Shown: positions 19,610 through 29,303, numbered from the stretch's first letter. The stretch is 64,000 nt of DNA from Rhodovulum sp. P5 (GCF_002079305.1 NZ_CP015039.1:1633501-1697500); one strand, 5' to 3'. A program made the numbers and translations. The notes: a model not told the origin generated them from the sequence alone.

Positions 19610-20263
19610 CTAGAATTCGAAGGCCCGCTCCCGCGCAAAGCCCGGCAGCACCGGCGCGCTTGCATTGAACAGGAACCGCCATGTCACAGCCCCACCGACC
19701 TTGTAGCCGATCCGCACGATGCCAAGGCTGTCTTCCATGAAAAGCGCGACGATCCGGCCGTCTTCTTTCAGTTGGTCCAGAATGGCGTCGGGGATTTGCT
19801 CTACCGCGCCCTCGACCACGATCGCGTCATAGGGGCCATGCTTGGGCGCGCCCTCGGTCAGCGCCGCCTGCTCCACCGCGACATTGTCGACACCGTGTTC
19901 GGCAAGGATCGACTCGGCCTCGGCCGCCATGGCGGCATCTTCCTCGACCGCCACGACCGCATCGGCCATCCGCGCGATCACCGCAGCGGAGTAGCCAAGC
20001 CCGCTGCCGAGATCGAGCACCAGATCGCCGGGCCGGGGGTCCAGCGCCTCTAGCATCTTGGCGAAGGTCCGAGCCTCTAGCACCGTGCGCCCCGGGCCAA
20101 GCGGAAGGTTTTCCCCGACATAGGCGGCCTCGCGCAGGGCGGCCGGCACATAGGCCTCCCGCGGTACGGCCATAAGCGCCTCGATAATCGGCAAACGGGT
20201 CACGTCGGACGGACGGACCTGCGTATCCACCATAGCCTCGCGGCGCGCTACGTAATCGGGCAT
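19610..20263 (-). CDS. pcm: Protein-L-isoaspartate O-methyltransferase
   Basis: The 217-aa SAM-dependent methyltransferase repairs isoaspartyl residues in damaged proteins. It begins [21 protein letters not shown] and contains the SAM-binding motif [37 protein letters not shown] and [12 protein letters not shown] follow as in the PCMT family. The ribosome site (GGGAGG) is good. The canonical PCMT substrate motif is partly altered, as in the alphaproteobacterial branch often placed upstream of tolC, so activity on isoaspartate is probable rather than certain. Confidence 0.87.
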   Translation of the reverse strand: MPDYVARREAMVDTQVRPSDVTRLPIIEALMAVPREAYVPAALREAAYVGENLPLGPGRTVLEARTFAKMLEALDPRPGDLVLDLGSGLGYSAAVIARMADAVVAVEEDAAMAAEAESILAEHGVDNVAVEQAALTEGAPKHGPYDAIVVEGAVEQIPDAILDQLKEDGRIVALFMEDSLGIVRIGYKVGGAVTWRFLFNASAPVLPGFARERAFEF

Positions 20264-20563
20264 TCCGCCTCACCCTCCCACAGTTAATTCACTAATTTTG
20301 TGATGCCACAGAAGACCACAACCGGCAATGGCAAGAGGGGTGGATGCCCCTGAACTATGGCAGCTATGGTACAAGTGCCGCGCATTGCGGCCAGAGGGTC
20401 GGCAGCTAGACAGCCTCGATCCGGCGCCGACGGGATGCCCGAGAACCGGGGCGGCCATGCCCAGGCCAAGCCAAGGGCGCACTTCCACCACATTTTCGTG
20501 CCATCACAACCGCGGGGCGTACGCGACCCAACCCCAGTACGAACAACGCCCCGGACCGGCCCG
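20264..20563. other. 300-bp divergent intergenic region, pcm / GT2
   Basis: No convincing gene is seen. The pcm-proximal end is AT-rich and holds TCAC-N7-GTGA (20289-20303), a weak inverted repeat that could be an operator. The rest is GC-rich. An in-frame extension of the GT2 gene reaches back to 20357 but shows no family similarity. Confidence 0.5.
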
Positions 20564-21625
20564 ATGACATACACCTATCGACAGTTCGAAAGTGACGGTC
20601 TGGCCTCCAGCCTGTCGCGGCCCTCATCCGGTTTGGCGCCTGCGAGTTCCCTAAAACTGGTCGTGCAGATTTCGTGCCACAACGACCAAAGCTCGCTTCC
20701 GGTCATTCTCGACAGCATCCCGCAGCAGATCGACGGGGTCGGCAAGGTCGAGATCCAGTTGATCGATGACAGTTCCACCGATGCGACCGTCGACATCGCC
20801 CTGTGCTACGGCGTCGAACACATTGTGCGGCACAAGGCGCACTCGGGTCTGTCCCACAGTTTCCAGACGGGCCTCGACAACGCGTTGGCCGCCGGGGCCG
20901 ACATCATCGTGACCATCGACGGCGGCAACCGGTGCGGGGGACGTGGCGTTCCCGAACTCGTGCGCCCGATCGTCGAGGGCCGCGCCGATATCGTGATGGG
21001 CCACCGGGACGGCGGCGACGCCTCCGGCTGCACGACCACAGACGGGGCGCTTTCACCGAACGATTCCGGCCCGCTGCGCCGCTTCCCCTGGGTCAGACGG
21101 CGTGACGCTGCGGCAGGCCCCCGGGCGTATTCCCGCGACGCCGCGCTGGCCATGACGGTCATGCCGCGCACCAGCGACGCCGATACGCTGATACATGCGC
21201 GCCAGCATGGGTTAAGCGTCATCTCGGCCCCCTTGCAGACCATTTCAGCCCCGCGCCGTCGGCAACTGCTGCCGCTGCGCCCGTTTCGCGTTCTCGGTGC
21301 CGTCACCTCGCTGAAGGGCGCGCTGTACCATCGGCCGGCGGCCGCCTTGCTGGCCGCGGGACTCGTCTTGCTGATCCTCGGCGCCGCCGCATGTGTCGCG
21401 CCATTGCTTGTTTCGTCCTACAGCAGCAATCCTGTCGCCTTCGCGGTTCTGGGCGGCGCACTGGTACTGGCCGGATATCTGACGCTGGTGGCGGCCTATC
21501 TTGGGACTGCGCTGGCTGCGAACCGGCGGCTGACGGAAACGCTCCTGATCCGGTTGCGGCAGATGGAAACGGCACCGCGCCCGGCTGGACGCGCACACCA
21601 GAACCGGACCAAATCCGAAGCCTAA
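20564..21625 (+). CDS. Membrane-bound family 2 glycosyltransferase, altered DxD motif
   Basis: The 353-aa protein has an N-terminal GT-A domain of the dolichol-phosphate-mannose-synthase type (VVQISCHNDQSSLPVILDSI, VEIQLIDDSSTDATVDIA, GLSHSFQTGLDNALAAGADIIV). Two hydrophobic segments follow near the C-terminus (ALLAAGLVLLILGAAACVA and VAFAVLGGALVLAGYL). Where the DxD/DADG metal motif is expected it reads IDGGN. Activity may be lost or use another ligand. The start is uncertain because no good ribosome site precedes 20564. The stop overlaps the convergent AI-2E-family gene by 4 bases. Confidence 0.75.
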   Translation: MTYTYRQFESDGLASSLSRPSSGLAPASSLKLVVQISCHNDQSSLPVILDSIPQQIDGVGKVEIQLIDDSSTDATVDIALCYGVEHIVRHKAHSGLSHSFQTGLDNALAAGADIIVTIDGGNRCGGRGVPELVRPIVEGRADIVMGHRDGGDASGCTTTDGALSPNDSGPLRRFPWVRRRDAAAGPRAYSRDAALAMTVMPRTSDADTLIHARQHGLSVISAPLQTISAPRRRQLLPLRPFRVLGAVTSLKGALYHRPAAALLAAGLVLLILGAAACVAPLLVSSYSSNPVAFAVLGGALVLAGYLTLVAAYLGTALAANRRLTETLLIRLRQMETAPRPAGRAHQNRTKSEA

Positions 21626-22659
21626 ACCTTGCCGCTGGCCGACAGCATGATCGCGGCGGGCCGCGTGGCCGGGATTTCCGCCAGAACGATGACAAGGCTC
21701 GATGTCAGCGGCACCGCAAGGATTGCCCCCGGCACACCCCACAGCGTCCCCCAGAACGCCAGTGCAAGAAGCACGACCAGCGGGCTGAGGTTGAAGGCCC
21801 GTCCCATCAGCCGCGGTTCAAGATACGCGCCCACATAGACCTGCACCGTGGTCAGGGCGACAAGCGTCAGTGCCGCGGTCCAGAGCGTGCCGAACTGCGC
21901 CAGCGACAGCAGCACCGGAAACAGCACGCCGATCAGCGAACCGAAATAGGGGATGTAATTCAGCACGGCGATCAGGATCGCCCAGAACAGGGCGAACTCG
22001 ATCCCGATGGCCCTGAGCAGAAGGTAGGACAGGACGCCAAGGATCACGTTGATCGTCGTCTTCACCAGAAGATAGTCGCCGATGCGTTCGTTGATCCGCT
22101 CCAACAAGCCCAGCGCATGTTCGGTGCGCCCGGTACTGCCCAGCGCCAGGTGGAACTTGGAGGCGAACTGCATCCGCTCTGCAAACAGGAACGAGGCGTA
22201 GAGCACGATGAAGAAAAGCGTTCCGCCGAAACCGCGCACCGAATTGAGCAAAAAGGAAATCCACCGGCGGGTATCGATCCGGCCGATGGTGGAATCCCGG
22301 ATCGTCGCCCAGTTGGGTTCGTCCCTCAGCCCCATCAGTTCCGCGATGCGGACGACAAGGGCATCGATATTCGTCTCATACCGTGGCAGGGCCGCGGCGA
22401 CGCGCGCGAAATTCGCCGTCAGCAGAAGGCCCAGCAACAGGATCGCGACCGTGAACCCCAACAGCACAACCATCCGCAGCATCCATTGCGGCGCCAGCCG
22501 CAGGACCGGAAGCCCCGACAGCGCATGCACCCCGGCCGACAGGATGTACACCGCGATCACCGCCGCCAGCACGGGCAGAAGCACCGGCTTGCCGATCCAC
22601 AACAGCCATCCGATCATGATGGCAAGGGCCGTCCCGTGGGTGAGTGTCGTCAGGCGCAT
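21622..22659 (-). CDS. AI-2E/PerM family membrane permease
   Basis: The 345-aa protein has eight predicted membrane helices and the AI-2E transporter family layout: two N-terminal helices (TLTHGTALAIMIGWLLWIG, VLPVLAAVIAVYILSAG), a central soluble loop, and a conserved second half with LNYIPYFGSLIGVLFPVLL and PRLMGRAFNLSPLVVLLALAFWG. Family members export autoinducer-2 or act as Na+/H+ antiporters. The substrate is not evident. The start at 22659 leaves 58 bases after the upstream PAS-GGDEF-EAL gene, so the two may be co-transcribed. Confidence 0.9.
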   Translation of the reverse strand: MRLTTLTHGTALAIMIGWLLWIGKPVLLPVLAAVIAVYILSAGVHALSGLPVLRLAPQWMLRMVVLLGFTVAILLLGLLLTANFARVAAALPRYETNIDALVVRIAELMGLRDEPNWATIRDSTIGRIDTRRWISFLLNSVRGFGGTLFFIVLYASFLFAERMQFASKFHLALGSTGRTEHALGLLERINERIGDYLLVKTTINVILGVLSYLLLRAIGIEFALFWAILIAVLNYIPYFGSLIGVLFPVLLSLAQFGTLWTAALTLVALTTVQVYVGAYLEPRLMGRAFNLSPLVVLLALAFWGTLWGVPGAILAVPLTSSLVIVLAEIPATRPAAIMLSASGKV

Positions 22660-22717
22660 GCCGGTTGTCTGGCAGATCGGCCGCGCAAATGCGACGATTC
22701 CATCGGCGATCGCAACG

Positions 22718-25642
22718 TCAGGCGCGGCGGACGGACAGGCGCGGCGCAAAATCCAGAAGCTGTGCCTCACTCAGCGGCATCGCGAAATGATACCCCTGCA
22801 GCACCTGGCATCCCAGGGCGGCAAGAATGGCGACATGGTCCCGGGTTTCGACGCCTTCGGCGATGATGCCGATGCCAAGGGTTTCGGCGATTTCAACGAT
22901 GGCGTTGACAAGATGGCGCGACCGCTCGTCATGAACCACGGGCAGGGCGATGCGTCGGTCGATCTTCAGGGCCGTTGGGGCAATTTCCATCAGGCCCACG
23001 ATCGAGGCGTGACCAGACCCGAAATCGTCGATCTCGATATCGATCCCGGCACTCCGGATCATCTCCAGATGGGCCTTGAAGGCGTCGCTTTCCTCTTCCA
23101 CCAGGATCGATTCAAGCAACTCGAACGTGACGCGCGTATCGCCCTTCGCGATCTCCTTGGCGGCGCGCACCACGTCGGGGTCGTGCATCCGCCCGGAACT
23201 GACGTTGAAGCTGATCTTGGGCACGATCACCCCCCGGTCGCGCCATCGCGCAAGGGCCCCGCGCGACTTTTCCATCACGATCCGGTCGATCTCGGGCACG
23301 ATGCGCATCTGTTCGGCGACATGCATGAAACTGTCGGGTGTCTGTATCCCCCGCTCGGGATGATCCCAGCGCAACAGCGCCTCCACCCCGAACAGCGCGC
23401 CGTCGTCGGCCCGGATCTGGGGTTGGAAGAAGGGGACGAATTCGTCATTTTCCAACGCGTCCTGAAGTTCCGCGGCAAGCCGGCGGTCGTGCAGGATATC
23501 CCGGTGCAATTCCGCGGTGAACAACTCCACCCGGTTGCGGCCACCATCCTTGGCACGGTAGAGCGCGGCATCGGCGAACAGCTGCAATTCGCCGCCCACC
23601 TCGGTCATGTCCTCGGCATGGGCGATGCCGAAACTGGCCCCGAACCGGCAGGGGCGCCCCTTGTACAGCAACGGTTCCGCCAGCCGGTCCTTGATACGCT
23701 TCACCGTCTCCTGCGCATCGGACACCGAATGGCCCGCCCCGAGGATGATCGAGAACTCGTCGCCGCCGATCCGCGCGGCGAAGTCCACGCGCCGGATGCA
23801 GCGCCGAAGGACCTCTCCCACCCGGATCAGCACCTGATCGCCCGCCTCGTGCCCCAGCGTGTCATTGACACTCTTGAAATGGTCAAGGTCGATCCTGATC
23901 AGAACGCAGTCGCCCGGCATGGTGCCGTCTGCGGCATCCTGCATCCGCTGCGCGATCATCTGGTCGTAATACCGCCGGTTCGGCAGGCCGGTCAGACCGT
24001 CATGCAGCGCCTGATGTTCATTGCGGATGCGCATGTCTTCGGCCAGCCGGTGGGCCCGCGCCAGCGAGGTCTCACGTTCCACATCCTTTGTCACATCGGT
24101 CAGCGCACCGGTGAAGACGACCGTGCCATCCTCCTTGCGCCGCGGGATCGCCGAACCGGAGATCCAGTGAATCTTGCGCGCACGCCCGACGATGCGAAAG
24201 CGGCAGGTCCAGGGCTTCAGCGTGTGGGCGGAGTCCTTGATGCTTGCCATGAAGCTTGGAAAGTCCTGCGGCAGAACCTTTGAAAACGCCGCCGGGCGCG
24301 GCACGGTCGCGGCCGGTCCGGAATTGCCGACCAGTTCCTCGAACCGGGCGCTGGTATATCGCAGCTCGCCATGACCGTCGGGCAAAAGCCAGTATTCGAA
24401 GATGCCTGCCGGCGCATTGTCGGCAATGGACGTCAGCCGTTCATGCGCGGCCTGCAGGGCCTGCGTCGCCTCGGCGACCTGCGCTTCCGTCTGCACCCGG
24501 TCGGTGATGTCCTGAAGATAGCCGAACCAGACCGTCGCCCCATCCGGTTTCCGGAAGGGCAGAGCCGATACCGACAGCCAACGCGCCCCGATGTCGGGAT
24601 GGTCGAGCCGGAACCGGCAATTCAGGGGCGCAAGCGTCTGTTTGGAGACGCGTATCCCGGCCTCAACCCGTTCGCGATCCTCCGGATGGACGTGGGAGAG
24701 TATCGTGCCCGCGTCATCGGCCATACCGGAAGGGTCGAGACCAAGAAGTTCGGGCATCTTCGCGCTGGAATAGGGCAGCGAGACCGAGCCGCTGACGCTT
24801 TCCTGACGTTCGAACAATGCGCCGGGCAGATTGTCGGCAAGGGTATTCAGCCGTTCGCTGACAGCCCTGCGCGCGGAAATGTCGATCAGGCTGCCGCAGA
24901 TGACATTGGTTCCGGGCGACCCGGGCAGGAATGCCCGCTGGACGCAGTTCTGAAACCACCGCCACGTCCCGTCCTTGCAGCGCATGCGGTAGTCGTCACG
25001 GCGCACGCCGACGCTTTCGGCGATCAGGCCGTCGATCGCGGCTTCGGCGACGTGCCGGTCGTCGGGGTGTATCCGGGACAGGAACCACGGCAGATCCAGA
25101 TCGATCTTTTCCGGCTGATAGCCCAGCATGCGGAACAGGGTATCGGTCGCCTTGATCCGCTGCGTGCCGGTGTCGAGATACCACTGCCCGAACCCGGCGG
25201 TTTCGGCCGCCATCTGAAGCAGTTCGTATTGCTGCAGCTTCAGGCAGGTGCCCGTCCGTATATCGGGGATCGGGGGCAAACGCGGCACACACACCGCGCG
25301 CGGTTCGCCGAAGACCAGAACGGCCGCGATCCTGCCTTCCTCTTCAACCGGGCTGAAATCGAGATCGAAGGCCGGTTGCGCCGCCGGACCGCGTAGCCGG
25401 ATATCGGGCAGGGCGAGCGCCTGTCCGGAGGCCACCCGATCACAGCAGGTGGCGATGCGGGCAGCGTCCTCTGGATGGAAAAGGGCCGGGGCGGACTTGC
25501 CCTCAAGGGCCTCCCCCTCACGGGCGAAAATCCGCCGCGCGGCGTCATTGGCGCACAGCACCGTGCCATTAAGGCCCAACAACATGGCCGGTCGGGCAGA
25601 CTGCCCGAGAAACTGGTGAAAACGGTTTGTGGAACGGTCCAT
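22718..25642 (-). CDS. Multi-PAS GGDEF-EAL cyclic-di-GMP protein
   Basis: The 974-aa protein contains about four PAS modules (roughly residues 10-120, 135-255, 265-390 and 400-525), a GGDEF domain (about 545-705) and an EAL domain (about 715-965). No membrane segment is seen. The cyclase site is intact (RIGGDEFSIIL, with DLDHFKSVNDTLGHEAGD). The phosphodiesterase domain has EALLRW, FNVS, DDFGSGHAS and IAEGVET, also largely intact, so it may both make and degrade c-di-GMP depending on the PAS signal. The PAS cofactors (heme, FAD) cannot be determined from sequence alone. Confidence 0.93.
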   Translation of the reverse strand: MDRSTNRFHQFLGQSARPAMLLGLNGTVLCANDAARRIFAREGEALEGKSAPALFHPEDAARIATCCDRVASGQALALPDIRLRGPAAQPAFDLDFSPVEEEGRIAAVLVFGEPRAVCVPRLPPIPDIRTGTCLKLQQYELLQMAAETAGFGQWYLDTGTQRIKATDTLFRMLGYQPEKIDLDLPWFLSRIHPDDRHVAEAAIDGLIAESVGVRRDDYRMRCKDGTWRWFQNCVQRAFLPGSPGTNVICGSLIDISARRAVSERLNTLADNLPGALFERQESVSGSVSLPYSSAKMPELLGLDPSGMADDAGTILSHVHPEDRERVEAGIRVSKQTLAPLNCRFRLDHPDIGARWLSVSALPFRKPDGATVWFGYLQDITDRVQTEAQVAEATQALQAAHERLTSIADNAPAGIFEYWLLPDGHGELRYTSARFEELVGNSGPAATVPRPAAFSKVLPQDFPSFMASIKDSAHTLKPWTCRFRIVGRARKIHWISGSAIPRRKEDGTVVFTGALTDVTKDVERETSLARAHRLAEDMRIRNEHQALHDGLTGLPNRRYYDQMIAQRMQDAADGTMPGDCVLIRIDLDHFKSVNDTLGHEAGDQVLIRVGEVLRRCIRRVDFAARIGGDEFSIILGAGHSVSDAQETVKRIKDRLAEPLLYKGRPCRFGASFGIAHAEDMTEVGGELQLFADAALYRAKDGGRNRVELFTAELHRDILHDRRLAAELQDALENDEFVPFFQPQIRADDGALFGVEALLRWDHPERGIQTPDSFMHVAEQMRIVPEIDRIVMEKSRGALARWRDRGVIVPKISFNVSSGRMHDPDVVRAAKEIAKGDTRVTFELLESILVEEESDAFKAHLEMIRSAGIDIEIDDFGSGHASIVGLMEIAPTALKIDRRIALPVVHDERSRHLVNAIVEIAETLGIGIIAEGVETRDHVAILAALGCQVLQGYHFAMPLSEAQLLDFAPRLSVRRA

Positions 25643-25765
25643 TCAGGTCAAACCCCAGCCGGCGGATTCGTGACGTCGCCGGGACCCTTGGTGGCACCAA
25701 TGCCCTAACACTTGCCTGATAATTCGGCTTTGCCTTGCATTCTAAGGGTTTTGGGCGGCCCCGTC

Positions 25766-25784
25766 CGCAGGCTGGACGCCTGCG
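25766..25784. terminator. Hairpin after the MORN gene
   Basis: A perfect 7-bp stem (CGCAGGC / GCCTGCG) with a 5-base loop lies 24 bases after the MORN gene's stop. It has no T tract on either side, so it may only be a 3'-end stabiliser. Confidence 0.35.
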
Positions 25785-25808
25785 CAATAGGACACAAGCA
25801 GTCGGTCG

Positions 25809-27233
25809 TCAGTCCGCCCGAACCTCGGCCGGGGTGGCCGTGTCTTCCACCGGCTCGCCGTTGCGCCACATGCCCTCGCGCACCGCACCAGAGGCATATT
25901 GCATCCTGCCCTGACCGTCGATGACACCCTTCGCGAACATACCTTCGTACCGGTCGCCGTTGGAATAGGTCGCAACGCCCGGCCCGTCGAACTTGCCGTC
26001 CTTCCAGCCACCGGTATAGGTGAAGCCGTCGGGCATGGTGATGGTCCCCTGCCCCTCACGCTCCCCGTTGACGAAGTGGCCCGAATAGACCGACCCGTCG
26101 GGATAGGTCGCGGTCCCCTCCCCGTCGCGCAGCCCGTTCTTCCACTCGCCGGTGTAAAGATAGCCGCTTTCGTGGGTCATCGTGCCAAGGCCGTCATAGG
26201 TGGCGTTCTTGAACGCGCCCTCATAGACAAGGCCGTTGAGGAACGTGGCCTTGCCCTCCCCTTCGATCACGCCGGCGGCCCAGTTGCCCTCATAGGTGGA
26301 CCCGTCGGCATAGGTGACCTTGCCCTTGCCCTCTGGCAGGTCGTCGCGGAATTCGCCGACATAGACCGCGCCATCGGGGTAGGTCAGACGCCCTTCGCCC
26401 TCGATCCGGCCAGCGACCCAGTCGCCTTCATAACGATAGCCGTCGATCCCCAGAAAGACCCCTTTGCCGTGCCGCTTGTCGTTGCGATAATCGCCCTCGT
26501 AGACATCGCCGTTGGCATAGGTGACCTTGCCGGTCCCGTGCCGTTCGCCATTGACGAATGTCCCTTCATAGGTGTCGCCATTGGGCTGGGTCAGGATGCC
26601 GAGACCGTTCATCTCGCCATCTTCCCACGTCCCGGCATAGGTCAGACCCTCGGGCGTGGTCAGCGTCCCCTGTCCTGAACGCTTGTTATCCTTCATCTCG
26701 CCTTCATAGACCCGGCCGCCGGGATAGGTGATCTTGCCCTTGCCGTCCTTGGCGCCGTCCACCCATGTTCCTTCGTAGACGTACCCGTTGGGGCTGGTCA
26801 CCACGCCGACGCCGTGATGCATGGCGTTGCGAAATTCGCCCTCGTACCGCATGCCGTTGGCATAGACCGCCACACCCTCACCGGTGATCTTGCCGTCCTG
26901 CCAGGCGCCCTCATACGTACCACCATCGGCGAATGTGATCTTGCCGCGACCGTCGGGCTTTCCGTTCGTGAACTCGCCCTCGTAGACCGACCCGTTGACC
27001 AGCCGGGCCACGCCCGTGCCCTCGATCCGGCCCTCGACCCACTGCCCGGAATACTCATATCCGTTGGGCAGGCGATAGGTGCCCTGCCCGTGCTGCTGAC
27101 CGTCCTTGAAGGTGCCCTCGTAAATCGCGCCGTCGTCATACTGGCGGGTGACGATCTCGCCATTGTCCTGCGCGGATGCCGTACCCGCCGCAATCAGCAT
27201 GGCACAAGATAATACGATCCCTGCTCTGAGCAC
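25809..27233 (-). CDS. MORN-repeat exported protein
   Basis: The 474-aa protein is almost entirely MORN repeats of 23 residues (pattern YEGxFxNGxxxGxGxxxYxxG). I count 18 complete copies and one partial copy, from QYDDGAIYEGTF to AVREGMWRNGEP. The chosen GTG start (27231-27233) follows a GGGGG site and yields a signal peptide ending ASAQDNG, so the protein is probably periplasmic or surface-exposed. A longer frame to 27338 has an ATG but hides the signal peptide. MORN arrays form extended beta structures that bind lipid or protein partners. The gene is divergent from nadE, and no partner is evident. Confidence 0.85.
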   Translation of the reverse strand: MLRAGIVLSCAMLIAAGTASAQDNGEIVTRQYDDGAIYEGTFKDGQQHGQGTYRLPNGYEYSGQWVEGRIEGTGVARLVNGSVYEGEFTNGKPDGRGKITFADGGTYEGAWQDGKITGEGVAVYANGMRYEGEFRNAMHHGVGVVTSPNGYVYEGTWVDGAKDGKGKITYPGGRVYEGEMKDNKRSGQGTLTTPEGLTYAGTWEDGEMNGLGILTQPNGDTYEGTFVNGERHGTGKVTYANGDVYEGDYRNDKRHGKGVFLGIDGYRYEGDWVAGRIEGEGRLTYPDGAVYVGEFRDDLPEGKGKVTYADGSTYEGNWAAGVIEGEGKATFLNGLVYEGAFKNATYDGLGTMTHESGYLYTGEWKNGLRDGEGTATYPDGSVYSGHFVNGEREGQGTITMPDGFTYTGGWKDGKFDGPGVATYSNGDRYEGMFAKGVIDGQGRMQYASGAVREGMWRNGEPVEDTATPAEVRAD

Positions 27234-27386
27234 CTGAGCCCCCGTCGGCCGACCTGAATGCGGTTCTTGTGAAGACGTGCCAAACCCTAGTTGACGCCTG
27301 CGGGGCTTACAACGCTTTTCACAGGTCCCGGCTTTCACTTGCCTGTCAGTCTGCTAAGACGCGGCAGAATTCAGACGGGGGCACCG

Positions 27387-29045
27387 ATGGCCGAAAGGTT
27401 TCGCCTGACACTGGCCCAGCTCAACCCCACCACGGGGGCGCTGGACGACAACGCCGACACGGCGCGCAAGGCGTGGGAGGAGGCGCGCCGCGCGGGCGCC
27501 GACATGATCGCCTTCCCCGAGATGTTCCTGACCGGCTATCAGGTGCAGGACCTCGTGATGAAACCGGCTTTCACCGCCGACGCGATGGCCCATGTCGAAC
27601 GCCTTGCCCGCGATTGCGCGCAAGGGCCCGCCCTTGGCATCGGGGCGCCCTATGCCGCGCACGGGCATCTTTATAACGCCTACTACATCTGTCAGGGCGG
27701 GCAGGTCACCGCCCGGGTGTTCAAGCACCACCTGCCCAATGACGGCGTCTTCGATGAAAAGCGCGTCTATGACAGCGGGGCGATCAACGGGCCCTACGCG
27801 GTCGGCCCGATCCGGATCGGCACCCCGATCTGCGAAGACGCATGGTTCGACGACGTGACCGAGGCGCTGGCCGAGACCGGGGCCGAAATCCTTCTGGTTC
27901 CCAACGGCTCCCCCTATCACCGGGGCAAGTTCGAACAACGCCTGTCGCTGATGGTGGCCCGCGTTGTCGAAACCGGGCTGCCGCTGGTGTATCTCAACCT
28001 CACCGGCGGGCAGGACGATCAGGTGTTCGACGGCGGCTCTTTCGTGCTGAACACCGGGGGCAAGCTGGCGCTGCAGATGCCGGTGTTCGACGAAGGGCTT
28101 GCCCATGTTGATTTCGTCCGCACGGCCGAGGGCTGGCAGGCGGAGGACGGCACGAAAGACACCCTGCCCGACGCTTGGGAGCAAGACTACCGCGTCATGG
28201 TCACCGCCCTGCAGGACTATCTGCGGAAAAGCGGGTTTTCGAAGGTACTGCTGGGCCTGTCCGGCGGGATCGACTCCGCGCTTGTGGCAACCATTGCCGC
28301 CGACGCCATCGGGCCTGAGAATGTACGCTGCGTGATGCTGCCGTCGGAATACACCTCGGCCCATTCGCTGGAGGATGCCGCCGCCGTCGCCCGCGCACTT
28401 GGCTGTCAACTGGACGAGGTGCCGATCGACGGCCCCCGCGCGGCAGTCACCCAGGCACTGGCCCCCCTCTTCGAAGGCCACGCCGCGGATATCACCGAGG
28501 AGAACATCCAGTCGCGGCTGCGCGGGCTGATCCTGATGGCGCTGTCCAACAAGTTCGGGGAAATGCTGCTGACCACCGGCAACAAGTCGGAGGTCGCAGT
28601 GGGCTATGCCACGATCTATGGCGACATGGCCGGGGGCTACAACCCGATCAAGGACCTTTACAAGACGCGCGTGTTCCAGACCTGCCGCTGGCGCAACGAC
28701 ACCCATCGCGACTGGATGATGGGTCCGGCGGGCGTGGTGATCCCGCCCCGAGTGATCGACAAGCCGCCCAGCGCGGAATTGCGCGCCGATCAGAAGGACG
28801 AGGACAGCCTGCCCCCCTATGACGTGCTGGACGCGATCCTTGAAGGACTGATCGACGACGAGAAATCGGTGGCCGACCTGGTGGCCGCCGGGTTCGACCG
28901 CGACACCGTCAAGCGTGTCGAGCACCTGATCTATATCAGCGAATACAAGCGCTTTCAGTCCGCGCCCGGCGCAAGGCTGACGAAACGCGCCTTCTGGCTC
29001 GACCGGCGTTATCCCATCGTCAACCGCTGGCGCGATCCGTCCTAG
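27387..29045 (+). CDS. nadE: Glutamine-dependent NAD+ synthetase
   Basis: The 552-aa protein makes NAD+ from nicotinic acid adenine dinucleotide, ATP and glutamine-derived ammonia. The N-terminal nitrilase-type amidotransferase domain has the triad E45 (FPEMFLTG), K113 (KHHLPNDGVFDE) and C149 (GTPICEDAW). The C-terminal synthetase domain (from about residue 270) has the ATP loop LLGLSGGIDSALVAT and TTGNKSEVAVGYATIYGD. The start MAERFRLTLAQLNPTTG was chosen over the upstream extension because it begins at the domain edge. The stop codon abuts the left end of the small inverted-repeat element. Confidence 0.96.
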   Translation: MAERFRLTLAQLNPTTGALDDNADTARKAWEEARRAGADMIAFPEMFLTGYQVQDLVMKPAFTADAMAHVERLARDCAQGPALGIGAPYAAHGHLYNAYYICQGGQVTARVFKHHLPNDGVFDEKRVYDSGAINGPYAVGPIRIGTPICEDAWFDDVTEALAETGAEILLVPNGSPYHRGKFEQRLSLMVARVVETGLPLVYLNLTGGQDDQVFDGGSFVLNTGGKLALQMPVFDEGLAHVDFVRTAEGWQAEDGTKDTLPDAWEQDYRVMVTALQDYLRKSGFSKVLLGLSGGIDSALVATIAADAIGPENVRCVMLPSEYTSAHSLEDAAAVARALGCQLDEVPIDGPRAAVTQALAPLFEGHAADITEENIQSRLRGLILMALSNKFGEMLLTTGNKSEVAVGYATIYGDMAGGYNPIKDLYKTRVFQTCRWRNDTHRDWMMGPAGVVIPPRVIDKPPSAELRADQKDEDSLPPYDVLDAILEGLIDDEKSVADLVAAGFDRDTVKRVEHLIYISEYKRFQSAPGARLTKRAFWLDRRYPIVNRWRDPS

Positions 29046-29242
29046 CAGGCTGCTGAAAAACCAGAAACCCCAGCTTCGCAAGAGAAAACCGTTCCTTGTC
29101 AGCAACGATGCCGCAAGGCAAGCAGTGCCGCGCCCGACCCTGGGTGGGCGCGGCCCGGGCTGATCGCCCGGACCAGCTTCGGGACGATGGTCCGAAAGGT
29201 TGCGACCGTCGGCGCATGTCATGTGCTTTTTCAGCAGCCTGC
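29045..29242. mobile_element. MITE-like inverted-repeat element, copy 1
   Basis: This 198-bp element is bounded by perfect 16-bp inverted repeats (29045-29060, GCAGGCTGCTGAAAAA, and its complement at 29227-29242). The ends resemble those I associate with IS1182/IS5-type elements (GGCTGCTGAAAAA). It has no credible transposase gene, so it looks non-autonomous. A related, shorter and more diverged copy lies at 58443-58605. It inserted exactly at the nadE stop. The large hairpin it could form may serve as a terminator. No clear target duplication was found. Confidence 0.75.
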
Positions 29243-29272
29243 CAGGCTTTCGCGGGCAACGGCCTGCACAAG

Positions 29273-29303
29273 AAAAAACCGCCCCGGAGATTGTCCGGGG
29301 CGG
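29273..29303 (-). terminator. Rho-independent terminator after the cytochrome gene
   Basis: On the minus strand a perfect 10-bp GC-rich stem (29279-29288 with 29294-29303, loop of 5) is followed by six T residues (complement of 29273-29278). It lies 45 bases after the cytochrome stop. Confidence 0.88.

Noticed and set aside
20357..20563. Extension of the GT2 gene upstream
   Set aside because: The extra 69 residues show no similarity and no signal. The annotated start at 20564 begins near the domain edge, but this start is uncertain.
27354..29222. 622-aa frame opposite nadE running into the MITE
   Set aside because: It is an antisense shadow. Its start lies in the inverted-repeat element.
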